NCBI GenBank assembly: GCA_025360525.1
Contig: JANYCA010000077.1
Coordinates: 1-54,969 of the forward strand
Source of the DNA: Chitinophagaceae bacterium
GTDB taxonomy: Bacteria; Bacteroidota; Bacteroidia; Chitinophagales; Chitinophagaceae
Direction: 5' to 3'
DNA: 54,969 bases
In this document: positions 9,375 through 17,126 of the stretch, piece by piece
Position numbering within the stretch: the first letter of the stretch is position 1
How the letters are laid out: each line of letters starts with the position of its first letter
Made by a program: the position numbers and the translations under genes
Notes under the pieces: model-generated
Told to the model about the DNA's origin: nothing
The model's database searches: none
The model's input: only the letters and a program-made list of their open reading frames with translations

Positions 9375-9713
9375 TTACTCGCCCAGCAATATTTGGGTTT
9401 CTGTCTGTAAAATTGGAAGGTGTCGAATTATAATACCCCAAATTACATCGTCTGAAACAGAGTCATAACCGTGGATAATTCTGTTTCTTGTATCAACAAT
9501 TTTTCTGGAATTTATAATTGTAATCGTTTCGTCTCGTTTTATAATTCGACTTAGGGCTTCCCCAATTATTTCGATATTTCTTTCAACGGCCCGTTTCGTC
9601 CGCAAATCGTTTTGATATTTTGCGAATTCTTTAGGTTCGTTGTTGAAGAAACTTTCAATCTCAACAATGGCATTCAAAATGTCGTAAAGCCAAGCTTTTA
9701 TATCATTGTCCAT
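9375..9713 (-). CDS. HepT-like toxin (DUF86 family)
   Basis: A 112-residue toxin of the HEPN superfamily. The catalytic RX4HXY motif is intact: RNRIIHGY, Arg76, His81, Tyr83. Known HepT proteins act as RNases and are neutralised by AMPylation of the motif tyrosine by their partner. The ATG at 9713 is chosen over a TTG two codons upstream. It overlaps the end of the MntA-like gene by 11 bases, so the two are translationally coupled, antitoxin first. A cassette-type repeat follows immediately. Function is by family; toxicity is not shown. Confidence 0.88.
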   Translation of the reverse strand: MDNDIKAWLYDILNAIVEIESFFNNEPKEFAKYQNDLRTKRAVERNIEIIGEALSRIIKRDETITIINSRKIVDTRNRIIHGYDSVSDDVIWGIIIRHLPILQTETQILLGE

Positions 9714-10005
9714 AAACAAGTTGCCTTTGCAGATTAACGGACTGTCTGAAATATGGATTTTTTATAGCTTTTTCCTCCAGTAGGTCCACTGGTCTTTTGA
9801 GAATATCCTGTAGTGAAAATTTAAAATCGAAATAATTATCCGCATAATCTTCTACCTCAATGTTTGAAAAGTCTACAATCAAATCAATATCGCTTTCCTT
9901 GTTAAAACTCTCTGTCAAAACTGACCCAAAAGCATACAGGCTCTTAACCTTGTGTGTCTTACAAAGCTTAATGATGTCTGTGGTGTATTTTTCAAGTCTA
10001 TTCAT
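9703..10005 (-). CDS. MntA-like minimal nucleotidyltransferase antitoxin
   Basis: A 100-residue nucleotidyltransferase partner of the HepT-like toxin. The GSX10DXD signature is visible: GSVLTESFNKESDIDLIV, Gly27-Ser28, Asp39 and Asp41. In characterised pairs this protein transfers AMP groups to the HEPN toxin tyrosine. The start ATG at 10005 (MNRLEKYTTDIIKLCKTHKV) is preferred to an upstream in-frame codon giving the implausible MFFKILK extension. Encoded upstream of and overlapping hepT. The gene pair forms a complete two-gene cargo unit bounded by repeats. Confidence 0.88.
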   Translation of the reverse strand: MNRLEKYTTDIIKLCKTHKVKSLYAFGSVLTESFNKESDIDLIVDFSNIEVEDYADNYFDFKFSLQDILKRPVDLLEEKAIKNPYFRQSVNLQRQLVYGQ

Positions 10006-10096
10006 TTTTAAAATCTTAAAAAACAAATTTACATAGATTTTACCGAAGTGTTTTTTTGTGCAGGATTTTGCAGGGTGGTCGCCGCATTACACAAAA

Positions 10097-10339
10097 CAAC
10101 TTCATTACCAGCTATGCGTTACAAGTACTCACTCCGCTGCGCTGCGTTCCGTGCTTTCCACTCCTATCCGGCATCCATTGGGCGGCTGCTTTTCAGTAAG
10201 GCTTTAATTGCAATTTGTGGTAGTTGCATTGCTTTTATTTTAAATCATTAACGAAATAAAGACTTTCGGAATTAAAGATTACTTTATTTAAATTACTGCA
10301 AGTTTTCAGGAATGGGGTGCGGAAATGCAAACGTTAGGC
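10097..10339 (+). repeat. Long island repeat, copy A
   Basis: Homologous to 21508-21795 along most of its length. Shared blocks include CAACTTCA, GCGTTACAAGTACTCACTCC followed by GCTGCGCTGCGTTC, GTGCTTTCCACT, GGCTTTAATT, GAATTAAAG, TGCAAGTTTT and the final ACGTTAG. Copy B has two internal insertions. The right end GTTAGGC (10333-10339) matches an attC core. It fills the gap between the MntA and HTH genes, which contains no gene. Confidence 0.75.
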
Positions 10340-10358
10340 GCAATAATTCCATTGCAGT

Positions 10359-10559
10359 TCAATCATCCGCTTCCAAGTTAAAAATTTCATTGACAGTAGT
10401 TTTAAATACTTCAGATATTTTTATTGCAAGGACAGTGGAAGGGACATACCTAGCTGCTTCGATGGAGTTTATCGTTTGACGAGAGACACCTACTTTTTCA
10501 GCCAAATCTTGTTGTGTAAAATTCAGCTTTGCTCTTTCAACTTTTAATAAGTTCTTCAT
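10359..10559 (-). CDS. Small XRE-family HTH regulator
   Basis: A 66-residue protein that is almost entirely a Cro/C1-type helix-turn-helix (FTQQDLAEKVGVSRQTINSIE, residues 14-34). It is of the small type usually found beside a membrane protein (YozG-like). The ATG overlaps the stop of the upstream membrane-protein gene as TAATG, so the two are translationally coupled. Probably represses its own operon. A repeat with an attC-like end lies 20 bases past the stop. Confidence 0.9.
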   Translation of the reverse strand: MKNLLKVERAKLNFTQQDLAEKVGVSRQTINSIEAARYVPSTVLAIKISEVFKTTVNEIFNLEADD

Positions 10560-10972
10560 TACCTGCCAATTTTTTGAAGATAATACACAATCACATAAAC
10601 AAACAGCATATCCATTACAACTTCTTGACCACTTAAATCCTTTAACGGCTCTTTAAAAAGTAAATCAACAATGGGCTTTACAATTACAGAAAGCACAGTC
10701 CAACCGAATGCCATGGCCATCGCTTTTAATCTTATGGCAACAGTCATTTCATCTTCAACTTTATCTTTAGACCAGGCGACAAATAATAATCCGAGTATGA
10801 ATGCATTTAAAGTGAAAACTCTAAACAATTCTTTTTGTGAATGTGCCATTTCAATATTCATTGACCTAACAACCACTGCAGGGACAAATGCTAAAATCAT
10901 TACTACGAGACCAATTTTCTTAAAATACTTTGGTAATAAGACAGCTTTGTTTTTGCTTATTTTACTTTCCAT
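10559..10972 (-). CDS. Small integral membrane protein coupled to HTH regulator
   Basis: A 137-residue protein with about four hydrophobic segments (near residues 20-38, 50-66, 85-103 and 115-133), resembling DUF2178-type proteins. No catalytic motif is visible. It is the first gene of a two-gene unit with the small XRE regulator, a pairing common in Firmicutes and Bacteroidetes accessory DNA. Function unknown. It lies between island repeats and may be cassette cargo. Confidence 0.75.
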   Translation of the reverse strand: MESKISKNKAVLLPKYFKKIGLVVMILAFVPAVVVRSMNIEMAHSQKELFRVFTLNAFILGLLFVAWSKDKVEDEMTVAIRLKAMAMAFGWTVLSVIVKPIVDLLFKEPLKDLSGQEVVMDMLFVYVIVYYLQKIGR

Positions 10973-11052
10973 TTTGTAAAGTTTGTTTTACTAAATGACA
11001 TATATACTTTACATATTTAAGCGACCAAAATAATTTTCGCTTTACATTAAAT

Positions 11053-11247
11053 CGCCTGACAAAAGGATTTGTGCAAGTGCAGATTGAGATTGTAGCATCA
11101 ACAGTTCTGCATCTCCAAGCTTTATATCCTGCGGACGTAATTCTGCCGGGCACTAGTTCTTAACTTCGGCTTTTAGTTATAAATTTAGTTTCGGTTACGG
11201 TAGACAGTTGCTTAATTCCCCAACTGTAAAGCTTCAACCGTCAGCTG
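11053..11247 (+). repeat. Cassette-associated repeat, copy R2
   Basis: Starts CGCCTGACAAAAGGATTT and ends GTCAGCTG, so the outer ends are nearly complementary. The core 11116-11188 matches R3 (11954-12025) at about 64 of 72 positions. It occupies most of the gene-free gap 10973-11326. Confidence 0.75.
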
Positions 11248-11326
11248 TAATGCCAATTGAAAATCTCCTCTAAAAGATGGTTTTTCAGTAAATTCTAGAA
11301 AGATATACTTTTACAAAAATTGAATA

Positions 11327-11530
11327 ATGAAAACTCTATCAATAAAATTAGATGACAAAACTTTTGATGAGGCCGAAGAAATAACCTCAAAGCTCCATCT
11401 GGCAAGAAATCGTTACATCAACGAAGCTGTCAGTATTTATAATCTTTTTAATAAGCGTCGCTTATTGAAAAAGCAGTTGAGTAAAGAGTCAAAAATAACC
11501 AGCAGCGAGTCATTGGAGGGATTAGCATAA
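11327..11530 (+). pseudogene. MazE-like ribbon-helix-helix antitoxin, truncated by a nonsense codon
   Basis: The 67 residues read MKTLSIKLDDKTFDEAEEIT..., a ribbon-helix-helix DNA-binding antitoxin of the kind paired with MazF toxins in Bacteroidetes. The TAA at 11528-11530 interrupts a frame that continues FEKLIDEN to a second TAA at 11555-11557. Homologues usually have a Glu or similar residue where the stop lies, followed by FE.L.DE. The longer frame would overlap the toxin ATG by 11 bases, the normal coupled arrangement. The lost tail is the toxin-binding part, so neutralising ability is doubtful. DNA binding may persist. Confidence 0.7.
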
Positions 11531-11546
11531 TTCGAAAAACTAATTG

Positions 11547-11882
11547 ATGAGAATTAAACAATATGACATTTGATTAGCAGACCTTAATCCGACAAGAGGA
11601 AAGGAGCCTGGTAAAACCAGGCCAGTTGTGATCATTCAAACAGACTTATTAAATGACATTCATTTATCAACTTTGATTTGTCCCGTGACAACAAATATTA
11701 AAAGTGACGTCGAATTGCTTAGGGTCCATCTAAAGAAAGACCAACTTTCGAAACTAAGTGATGTTTTAGTTGATCAAATCCGTGCAATTGATAATAACAG
11801 ATTAATAAAACGTCTTGGCGGCCTTACAAAAGATCAGATATTGATGCTCAAAAATAATATCAAAATTATATTAGATTTATAA
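11547..11882 (+). pseudogene. MazF/PemK-like toxin with in-frame stop at codon 9
   Basis: Ignoring one TGA at 11571-11573, the frame encodes a complete 111-residue MazF-family mRNA endoribonuclease. It reads MRIKQYDI, stop, LADLNPTRGKEPGKTRPVVI and on to the normal C-terminus NNIKIILDL. The stop stands exactly where the family has Trp (IWLADLNP), so TGG to TGA is the simplest change. Reinitiation at the GTG at 11628 would lose the KTRPVV strand with the catalytic Arg. The toxin therefore looks inactive. The antitoxin gene just upstream carries its own nonsense change. Confidence 0.85.
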
Positions 11883-11889
11883 GGCACTA

Positions 11890-12081
11890 CTGCTTACAAA
11901 AGGATTTTTATAATTGGGGCTTTACACTAAAGCAATCATCGGCAGTGCATATACAAGCTTTATATCCGGCAAACGTAATTCTGCCGGGCAGTAGCTCTTA
12001 ACTTCAGTTTTTAATTATAAATTTAACCGCAGTTCCGGGTGGACAGTTGGTTAATTCCCCTCCTGACACAAAGCCGTTACC
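11890..12081 (+). repeat. Cassette-associated repeat, copy R3
   Basis: Begins CTGCTTACAAAAGGATTT right after the MazF-like frame and ends GCCGTTACC shortly before the beta-lactamase gene. The middle (11954-12025) matches R1 and R2. The right part (GCAGTTCCGGG, GGACAG, TTAATTCCC) matches copies R4, R5 and R6 of the second island, linking the two arrays. Confidence 0.75.
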
Positions 12082-12100
12082 ATAAAATACAAGAACCATT

Positions 12101-12838
12101 ATGCGGACAATTTTATTGACAATTACATCTTTTTTTTCACTGACCAATATTTTTGGACAGACAGGAAACGCCAAATTAAAAATTTCACATTTAACAGGCG
12201 ACTTTTATATTTATACCACTTACAATACATACGAAGGGGAACAAATTCCTGCAAATGGAATGTACCTTATTACAAAAGATGGCGTTGTTATGTTTGACAC
12301 ACCCTGGGACACGACACAGTTTCAGCCATTACTTGACAGTATAAAATTGAAACACAGTAAAAGTGTGTCAACCTGTATTGCAACGCATTGGCACAGCGAC
12401 AGGACAGCAGGGCTTGAATATTACAAGCAACATGGAATTAAAACTTACACAACTTTATTAACAGATGAATTGAGTATAAAGAATAATAAGAAACGAGCTG
12501 AATTTTTAATGGCAATGGACACGGTTTTCAATATTGAACAATATTCATTTGAAACTTATTACCCTGGAGAAGGGCATACAACAGACAACATCATTGTTTG
12601 GTTTAGCAAAGAGAAAATACTATACGGTGGTTGCTTAATAAAAGGTGCAGACGCTGAAAATTTAGGTTATTTAGGAGATGCGAATATAGCAGCATACGAA
12701 ACTACACTCAAACGGGTGCAGCAAAAATGCCCTGACCCAAAATTTATTGTTATTTCGCATAGCGATTGGAACAATATAAATTCATTAAAAAATTCAATAA
12801 AGTTGGCAAGAAAACTGAACAAGAAAAAACATCGCTGA
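12101..12838 (+). CDS. Subclass B1 metallo-beta-lactamase
   Basis: A 245-residue secreted zinc hydrolase of subclass B1, a group able to open the ring of most beta-lactams including carbapenems. Signal peptide MRTILLTITSFFSLTNIFGQ. All six B1 zinc ligands are visible: His96, His98 and Asp100 in THWHSDRTAG; His159 in GEGHTTDN; Cys178 in GGCLIKG; His220 in SHSDW. Lys181 and Asn187 occupy the usual substrate-binding positions. Closest by eye to BlaB/IND/JOHN-like enzymes of Bacteroidetes. It lies between repeat copies R3 and R7, as a cassette would. Activity is inferred from intact residues, not shown. Confidence 0.93.
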   Translation: MRTILLTITSFFSLTNIFGQTGNAKLKISHLTGDFYIYTTYNTYEGEQIPANGMYLITKDGVVMFDTPWDTTQFQPLLDSIKLKHSKSVSTCIATHWHSDRTAGLEYYKQHGIKTYTTLLTDELSIKNNKKRAEFLMAMDTVFNIEQYSFETYYPGEGHTTDNIIVWFSKEKILYGGCLIKGADAENLGYLGDANIAAYETTLKRVQQKCPDPKFIVISHSDWNNINSLKNSIKLARKLNKKKHR

Positions 12839-13015
12839 AAAATTAATTGATAAAATAGAGCTAAAATCTTTATTCAAAAAATCGCTATCAAAATCCCACC
12901 AAACGCAACAGCGGCCAATCAAGGGCCTTGTTCTTTTTGCAATAATTTCAGGAAGATCAATTGAGAGCTTGAAAATGAAATTGTGATAAAAGCTAAATAA
13001 CAATATATCGTAAAA

Positions 13016-13111
13016 GCCAGCCCGGCTGAATGCCCCGCCAAAATGAATACTTTCGGGCTGGCGTTCGGACGAGAGTGCGATGCCAATAAAGTACCACAAA
13101 GCTTGTTAGCC
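13016..13111 (+). repeat. Probable cassette-repeat end, copy R7
   Basis: Part of the gene-free stretch 12839-13295. GCCAGCCCG (13016-13024) and CGGGCTGGC (13054-13062) form a perfect 9-bp hairpin. The following GACGAGAGTGCGATG resembles the right part of R4-R6, and GTTAGCC at 13105-13111 resembles their end. More degenerate than other copies. The rest of the gap shows no gene. Confidence 0.45.
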
Positions 13112-13295
13112 GGGTTCAAAAAAATGACGGTGCTATTAAAGTTTAACATACATTGGATGAACAGCGTAAAATACAGCAATAAAATAAAACAGGTACCGGC
13201 GAAGCTTTTCGGTTTTTTAAACGTCTAACAACCGGATGGTTTGATTTGAACAGAAAACGTATTTTTAACCTGAATTATAAACTACAGAAAATATT

Positions 13296-13799
13296 ATGGC
13301 AATAATTATTCGCCAATGGACCGAAGATGATTTACCCAACCTGGTAAAGTATGCCAACAATATAAATATTTGGAACAACCTGCGAAATTATTTTCCACAC
13401 CCCTATACAGCAGAAGCCGGCAAAGAATGGCTGGCAAAAACAATTGGTGCAACACCGGTGGTAAATTTTGCCATTGATTTAGATGGAGAAGCAATTGGCG
13501 GCATTGGGCTGATACTTAATAGCGATGTATATATTATGTCTGCCGAAATGGGCTACTGGCTTGGCGAAGAACACTGGGGCAAGGGCATTGCTACAGAAGC
13601 TGTGCGGCAAATGGTTGAATACACGTTTTATTATTTTGATATCATCCGCCTGTATGCCGAAGTTTTTGAAACCAATAAATCTTCTATGAGGGTGCTGGAA
13701 AAAAATGGCTTTTATCTTGAAGGAGTGAGAAGAAAAGCCGTATTAAAAAACGGGGTATTAATGGATGATTACATATGGATAAAGTTGAGGCCCTGGTAA
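13296..13799 (+). CDS. GNAT N-acetyltransferase, RimJ/RimL type
   Basis: A 167-residue cytosolic acetyltransferase using acetyl-CoA. The order of elements is that of RimJ/RimL-like GNATs: FPHPYTAEAGKEWL near residue 28, an IGGIGL strand, then MGYWLGEEHWGKGIATEAVRQMVEY (about residues 84-110) with the acetyl-CoA pyrophosphate loop. The SSMRVLEKNGFYLEGVRRKAV block follows. Substrate may be a protein N-terminus, an amino compound or an antibiotic; this cannot be decided. It marks the right edge of the first island, and a fragment like its N-terminal part lies at the left edge. Confidence 0.93.
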   Translation: MAIIIRQWTEDDLPNLVKYANNINIWNNLRNYFPHPYTAEAGKEWLAKTIGATPVVNFAIDLDGEAIGGIGLILNSDVYIMSAEMGYWLGEEHWGKGIATEAVRQMVEYTFYYFDIIRLYAEVFETNKSSMRVLEKNGFYLEGVRRKAVLKNGVLMDDYIWIKLRPW

Positions 13800-14179
13800 A
13801 ATTAAAACCTCAGCATTTATACCATACGATCTAAAATATCGTCCGGTAAAAAATTCTTATCCTGCCCGTTTCAACAAATAAGCCGGACGAGGATGCATGC
13901 TTAGATGCTTACAATACCAATCAGGGAAATAAAAAATATGCTGAAGCGTTTAACGTTGTAAATATTTTTAAAGTTTTGCGAAGGATTCTTTTTGATGACA
14001 CGTCTAAAATATAGTTTTTAAAAAGATAACCTTAGTTGCAACATTTTAATCAATTTAAAAAAATGATTTTCTTATTAAACTTGTATCCGGTTCAACAGTC
14101 ATAAATGTTTTATAAGTTAAAAATATTTTACATTATAAAGCTTTACCTAACCACCACCTAAATAACCTTCCTATTTATT
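13800..14179. other. Gap with a possible gene remnant
   Basis: No intact gene. On the plus strand about 13850-14012 is open without an ATG and reads coding-like (KPDEDACLDAYNTNQGNKKY, then AEAFNVVNIF), ending in TAG. This may be the tail of a decayed gene. The last 150 bases are AT-rich and probably hold the promoter of the PqqD-led operon, though no clear -33/-7 pair was found. Confidence 0.35.
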
Positions 14180-14422
14180 ATGCGATTGAAAAAAAACATT
14201 GCCAGTAGTGAATCCGGTTTCATTTTTAATCCTGGTACCGGAGATTCCTTCTCTGCAAACCCTATTGCCGCCGAAATATTTTTACAATTAAAAGATGGCA
14301 ATGCAGTAGCAGACATTAAAAAAAATATTCTTGCCAAATACGATGTAGATACCAATGTACTCGAAAAGGACTGGGACGATTTTAACGCACAATTAAGAGA
14401 AGCAAACCTGCTGGATATATAA
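14180..14422 (+). CDS. PqqD family peptide-binding protein
   Basis: An 80-residue protein of the PqqD / RiPP recognition element fold. The pattern GFIFNPGTGDSFSANPIAAEIF (residues 13-34) followed by LKDGNAVADIKKNILAKYDVD and a C-terminal helix is typical of the stand-alone PqqD-like proteins linked to ATP-grasp enzymes (HPr-rel-A type) rather than of true PQQ synthesis. No pqqA, B, C or E is nearby. It leads a plus-strand cluster with an ATP-grasp ligase 29 bases downstream. Likely a recognition or carrier partner of that enzyme; this is inference. Confidence 0.82.
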   Translation: MRLKKNIASSESGFIFNPGTGDSFSANPIAAEIFLQLKDGNAVADIKKNILAKYDVDTNVLEKDWDDFNAQLREANLLDI

Positions 14423-14451
14423 ACCAAAAATTTACTCAAAATCTTTATTGA

Positions 14452-15534
14452 ATGGATGATAATAACCAACAGCTTGTAATAGCTGTAACGGGCTTGAACG
14501 CCATTGACAGTCCGGGCCCGGGAGTGGCTGTGATAAGGGCTTTAAGAGATGACTTGCCAAAAAATATCCGCATTATTGGCCTTGCGTACGAAACATTAGA
14601 GCCTGGTATTTACCTGCATGATATCGTAGATAAAACCTACCAGATTCCCTATCCATCTGCAGGCAGCGATGCGCTGTTGGCACGGTTGCAATATATCCAT
14701 CAAAAAGAAAATATCAATGTACTGATCCCCAATTTTGATGCGGAGTTGTACAACTTTATTAAACTGGGGCCCGCATTAAAATCCATCGGTATTCAAACTT
14801 TTTTGCCTACGCAGCAACAGTTTGAAGCAAGGGATAAAATAAACCTTTACCAATTTGGCGTACAGCATGGATTGATGGTGCCGATGGACAAAATCATCTA
14901 CAGCAGCAATGAGCTATTTAGTTGCGGCGAAGCCATGGGCTACCCGTTGGTGGTAAAAGGAAAATTTTATGATGCCATTGTAGCCAATACCCTGGAAGAA
15001 GCTCAAAAAGCATTTTACAAACTTGCTGCCAAGTGGGGCTTCCCGATAATTGTACAACAATTTATTGCCGGTACAGAAATTAATATTGCCGTGTTGGGCG
15101 ATGGCAAAGGCAATGCCATCAGCGCAATACCCATGCGAAAATTATACATCACCGATAAAGGCAAAGCATGGGCGGGCATTACATTGCAAGATGAAACCCT
15201 GATACAGCTGGCACAAACATTTGTACAGGCCACCAATTGGAAAGGTGGTTGCGAACTGGAAATTATGCGTACCGCCAATGGCAGTCCTTATATTATGGAG
15301 ATTAACCCCCGCTTTCCGGCATGGATTTATTTAACCGCCGGGGCCGGACAAAACCAGCCAGCAGCGCTGGTAAAAATGGCGATGGGGGAAACTGTTGAAC
15401 CTTATAAGGATTATGCTGTTGGCAAAATGTTTATCCGCTATGCATGGGATCATATTACGGATGTGAGTGAGTTTCAGCAGATAAGTGGATATGGGGAAAC
15501 AGCCTCCCCAACCCCTCCGAAGGAGGGGCTTTAA
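14452..15534 (+). CDS. ATP-grasp carboxylate ligase
   Basis: A 360-residue ATP-grasp enzyme joining a carboxylate to an amine or thiol with ATP. An N-terminal nucleotide-like fold (VIAVTGLNAIDSPGPGVAVI) precedes the ATP-grasp domain. The Mg ligands Glu270 (CELEIM), Glu283 and Asn285 (MEINPRFPAW) are present. Similar in layout to CarB and PylC-type ligases. Its last residues, ASPTPPKEGL, come from a REP-like palindrome inserted at the gene end. It lies between the PqqD-like gene and a PLP decarboxylase gene. The substrate cannot be read from sequence. Confidence 0.85.
   Translation: MDDNNQQLVIAVTGLNAIDSPGPGVAVIRALRDDLPKNIRIIGLAYETLEPGIYLHDIVDKTYQIPYPSAGSDALLARLQYIHQKENINVLIPNFDAELYNFIKLGPALKSIGIQTFLPTQQQFEARDKINLYQFGVQHGLMVPMDKIIYSSNELFSCGEAMGYPLVVKGKFYDAIVANTLEEAQKAFYKLAAKWGFPIIVQQFIAGTEINIAVLGDGKGNAISAIPMRKLYITDKGKAWAGITLQDETLIQLAQTFVQATNWKGGCELEIMRTANGSPYIMEINPRFPAWIYLTAGAGQNQPAALVKMAMGETVEPYKDYAVGKMFIRYAWDHITDVSEFQQISGYGETASPTPPKEGL
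15505..15534. repeat. REP-like palindrome forming the end of the ATP-grasp gene
   Basis: CCCCTCC and GGAGGGG flank a short loop (CCCCTCCGAAGGAGGGGCTTT). The element supplies the codons for PTPPKEGL and the stop, so the original C-terminus has been overwritten or extended. Confidence 0.75.
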
Positions 15535-15596
15535 ACACTGCGAACTAAGTGCAGCATTCCTAAATACGGCGGACAAAGCGGCACAAAGAACAAAAA

Positions 15597-15616
15597 GTAC
15601 CAGTGAGTGACACAAC
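15597..15616 (+). repeat. Interspersed 20-bp repeat, copy 1
   Basis: GTACCAGTGAGTGACACAAC recurs with one mismatch in inverted orientation at 29855-29874 (GTTGTGTCACTCACTTGTAC). The pair suggests a dispersed intergenic repeat. Confidence 0.6.
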
Positions 15617-15700
15617 GATGATGCCATGAAAAACCACTGCTAGTAACAACAAAAAATTATACAAACTACAGTTCTAAACTTTTTTAAATACCTACATTAA

Positions 15701-17068
15701 ATGACAAAACTTGCATACGAACGGCCGCTGATTTTAAAAATGAATGCCGGCCTGATGAATAAATTTGGCACCCGTACCGAATACGAACCGGTTAAACAAA
15801 TTGATGGTATGCCGGTAAAGCGATTGATTGAAACCTACGGCTCGCCTGTGTTTGTGATAAGCGAACGTACCATTCGCACAACTTATAGAAATGCACTTCG
15901 GTCTTTTACCACCCGCTATCCAAAAGTACAGTTTGCCTGGAGTTACAAAACAAATTACATTAATGCGGTGTGCAATATTTTTCACCAGGAAGGTAGCTGG
16001 GGAGAAGTGGTGAGTGGCTTTGAATATAGAAAAGCATTGGGCAACGGTGTGCCGGGCAATCAGATAATTTTTAATGGTCCGGAGAAAACAACCGAAGAAC
16101 TGGAGCTTGCCATTAATAATGATTCGTTGATTCACATTGATCATTTTGAAGAGTTGTACCAACTGATTGACATCAGCGACCGGATGAATAAAAAACCAAG
16201 GGTTGCCATTCGGGTGAATATGGATACAGGCGTTTATCCTATGTGGGATCGCTTTGGATTTAATTACGAAAACGGCACGGCCTGGAGTGCGCTTACTAAA
16301 ATAGTTGCTTCCGGAAAATTAAACCTTACCGGTTTGCATTGCCATATTGGAACGTACATGATGGTGACGAATGCGTACACAATTGCAGTAAATAAACTCT
16401 GCGATCTGGCTTGGAATTGTAAAACACAATTGAACACCGTTATTCAATACATAGATATGGGCGGCGGGTTTCCTACAGCCAACGATTTGCGTGGGGCTTA
16501 CCTGCCGGCTAAAGACACCATTCCATCCATCGATGAATTTGCAGAAGCAATCACCAGTGCATTATTAAATTATGGGTTTTCAACAGCCGAGTTGCCGTTG
16601 CTGATTTTAGAAACAGGGCGGGCTTTAATTGACGAAGCTGGTTACCTGCTGGGCTCTGTTTTGGCCAACAAAAGATTGAGTGACGGGCGCCGGGCTACCA
16701 TCATGGATTTTGGTGTAAATATTTTATTCACCTCCTTTTGGTACGAGCATAAAATTAGTCCGGCCCAGGATTTTACACACCATACCGAAGACACGGTGCT
16801 GTACGGTCCGCTATGTATGAACATTGATATTGTACGGCAAACCATTACGCTTCCATTGCTAAACCGGGGCGACCATGTAGTGGTGCATCGTGTGGGAGCT
16901 TACAATATGACGCAGTGGATGCAGTTTATACAAATGCGGCCCAATGTGGTGCTGATTGATGAAAAAGGGCAGGATCATTTAATAAGAAGCGCAGAAACGT
17001 TGGAGTATATAGAACAAATGGAGCGGATGCCGGAATATCTGGCCCCCAAACCCCCGAAGGGGGCTTAA
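15701..17068 (+). CDS. PLP-dependent amino acid decarboxylase, LysA-like (fold type III)
   Basis: A 455-residue relative of diaminopimelate decarboxylase. The PLP lysine is Lys83 in WSYKTNYINAV, GLHCHIGTY supplies the cofactor-stacking His, and YGPLC (Cys372) is the partner-subunit catalytic Cys. The barrel and C-terminal beta domain are both complete. The N-terminus is ~30 residues longer than LysA. It follows PqqD and ATP-grasp genes rather than lysine genes, so a specialised substrate is more likely than meso-diaminopimelate; that is inference. The C-terminal LAPKPPKGA tail is encoded by a REP-like palindrome. Confidence 0.88.
   Translation: MTKLAYERPLILKMNAGLMNKFGTRTEYEPVKQIDGMPVKRLIETYGSPVFVISERTIRTTYRNALRSFTTRYPKVQFAWSYKTNYINAVCNIFHQEGSWGEVVSGFEYRKALGNGVPGNQIIFNGPEKTTEELELAINNDSLIHIDHFEELYQLIDISDRMNKKPRVAIRVNMDTGVYPMWDRFGFNYENGTAWSALTKIVASGKLNLTGLHCHIGTYMMVTNAYTIAVNKLCDLAWNCKTQLNTVIQYIDMGGGFPTANDLRGAYLPAKDTIPSIDEFAEAITSALLNYGFSTAELPLLILETGRALIDEAGYLLGSVLANKRLSDGRRATIMDFGVNILFTSFWYEHKISPAQDFTHHTEDTVLYGPLCMNIDIVRQTITLPLLNRGDHVVVHRVGAYNMTQWMQFIQMRPNVVLIDEKGQDHLIRSAETLEYIEQMERMPEYLAPKPPKGA
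17045..17068. repeat. REP-like palindrome forming the end of the decarboxylase gene
   Basis: CCCCCAAACCCCCGAAGGGG and following GGC form a short GC-rich palindrome that encodes PKPPKGA and the stop. Same class as the element at 15505-15534. Confidence 0.75.
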
Positions 17069-17126
17069 AGGCAAGAGCCTGCGAATACAAGAACTTTGCT
17101 GATTAGCGTATGGTTAGGTAGAAATG

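Noticed and set aside
10048..10251. Plus-strand 67-codon frame in the gap after mntA
   Set aside because: It lies inside long repeat A, which recurs at 21508-21795 without keeping the frame. Not a gene.
12794..13228. Several 60-100 codon frames downstream of the metallo-beta-lactamase
   Set aside because: They overlap on both strands and run through repeat R7; no recognisable protein.
14180..17068. PQQ biosynthesis or lysine biosynthesis operon
   Set aside because: Only PqqD-like and LysA-like folds are present, with no other genes of either pathway.
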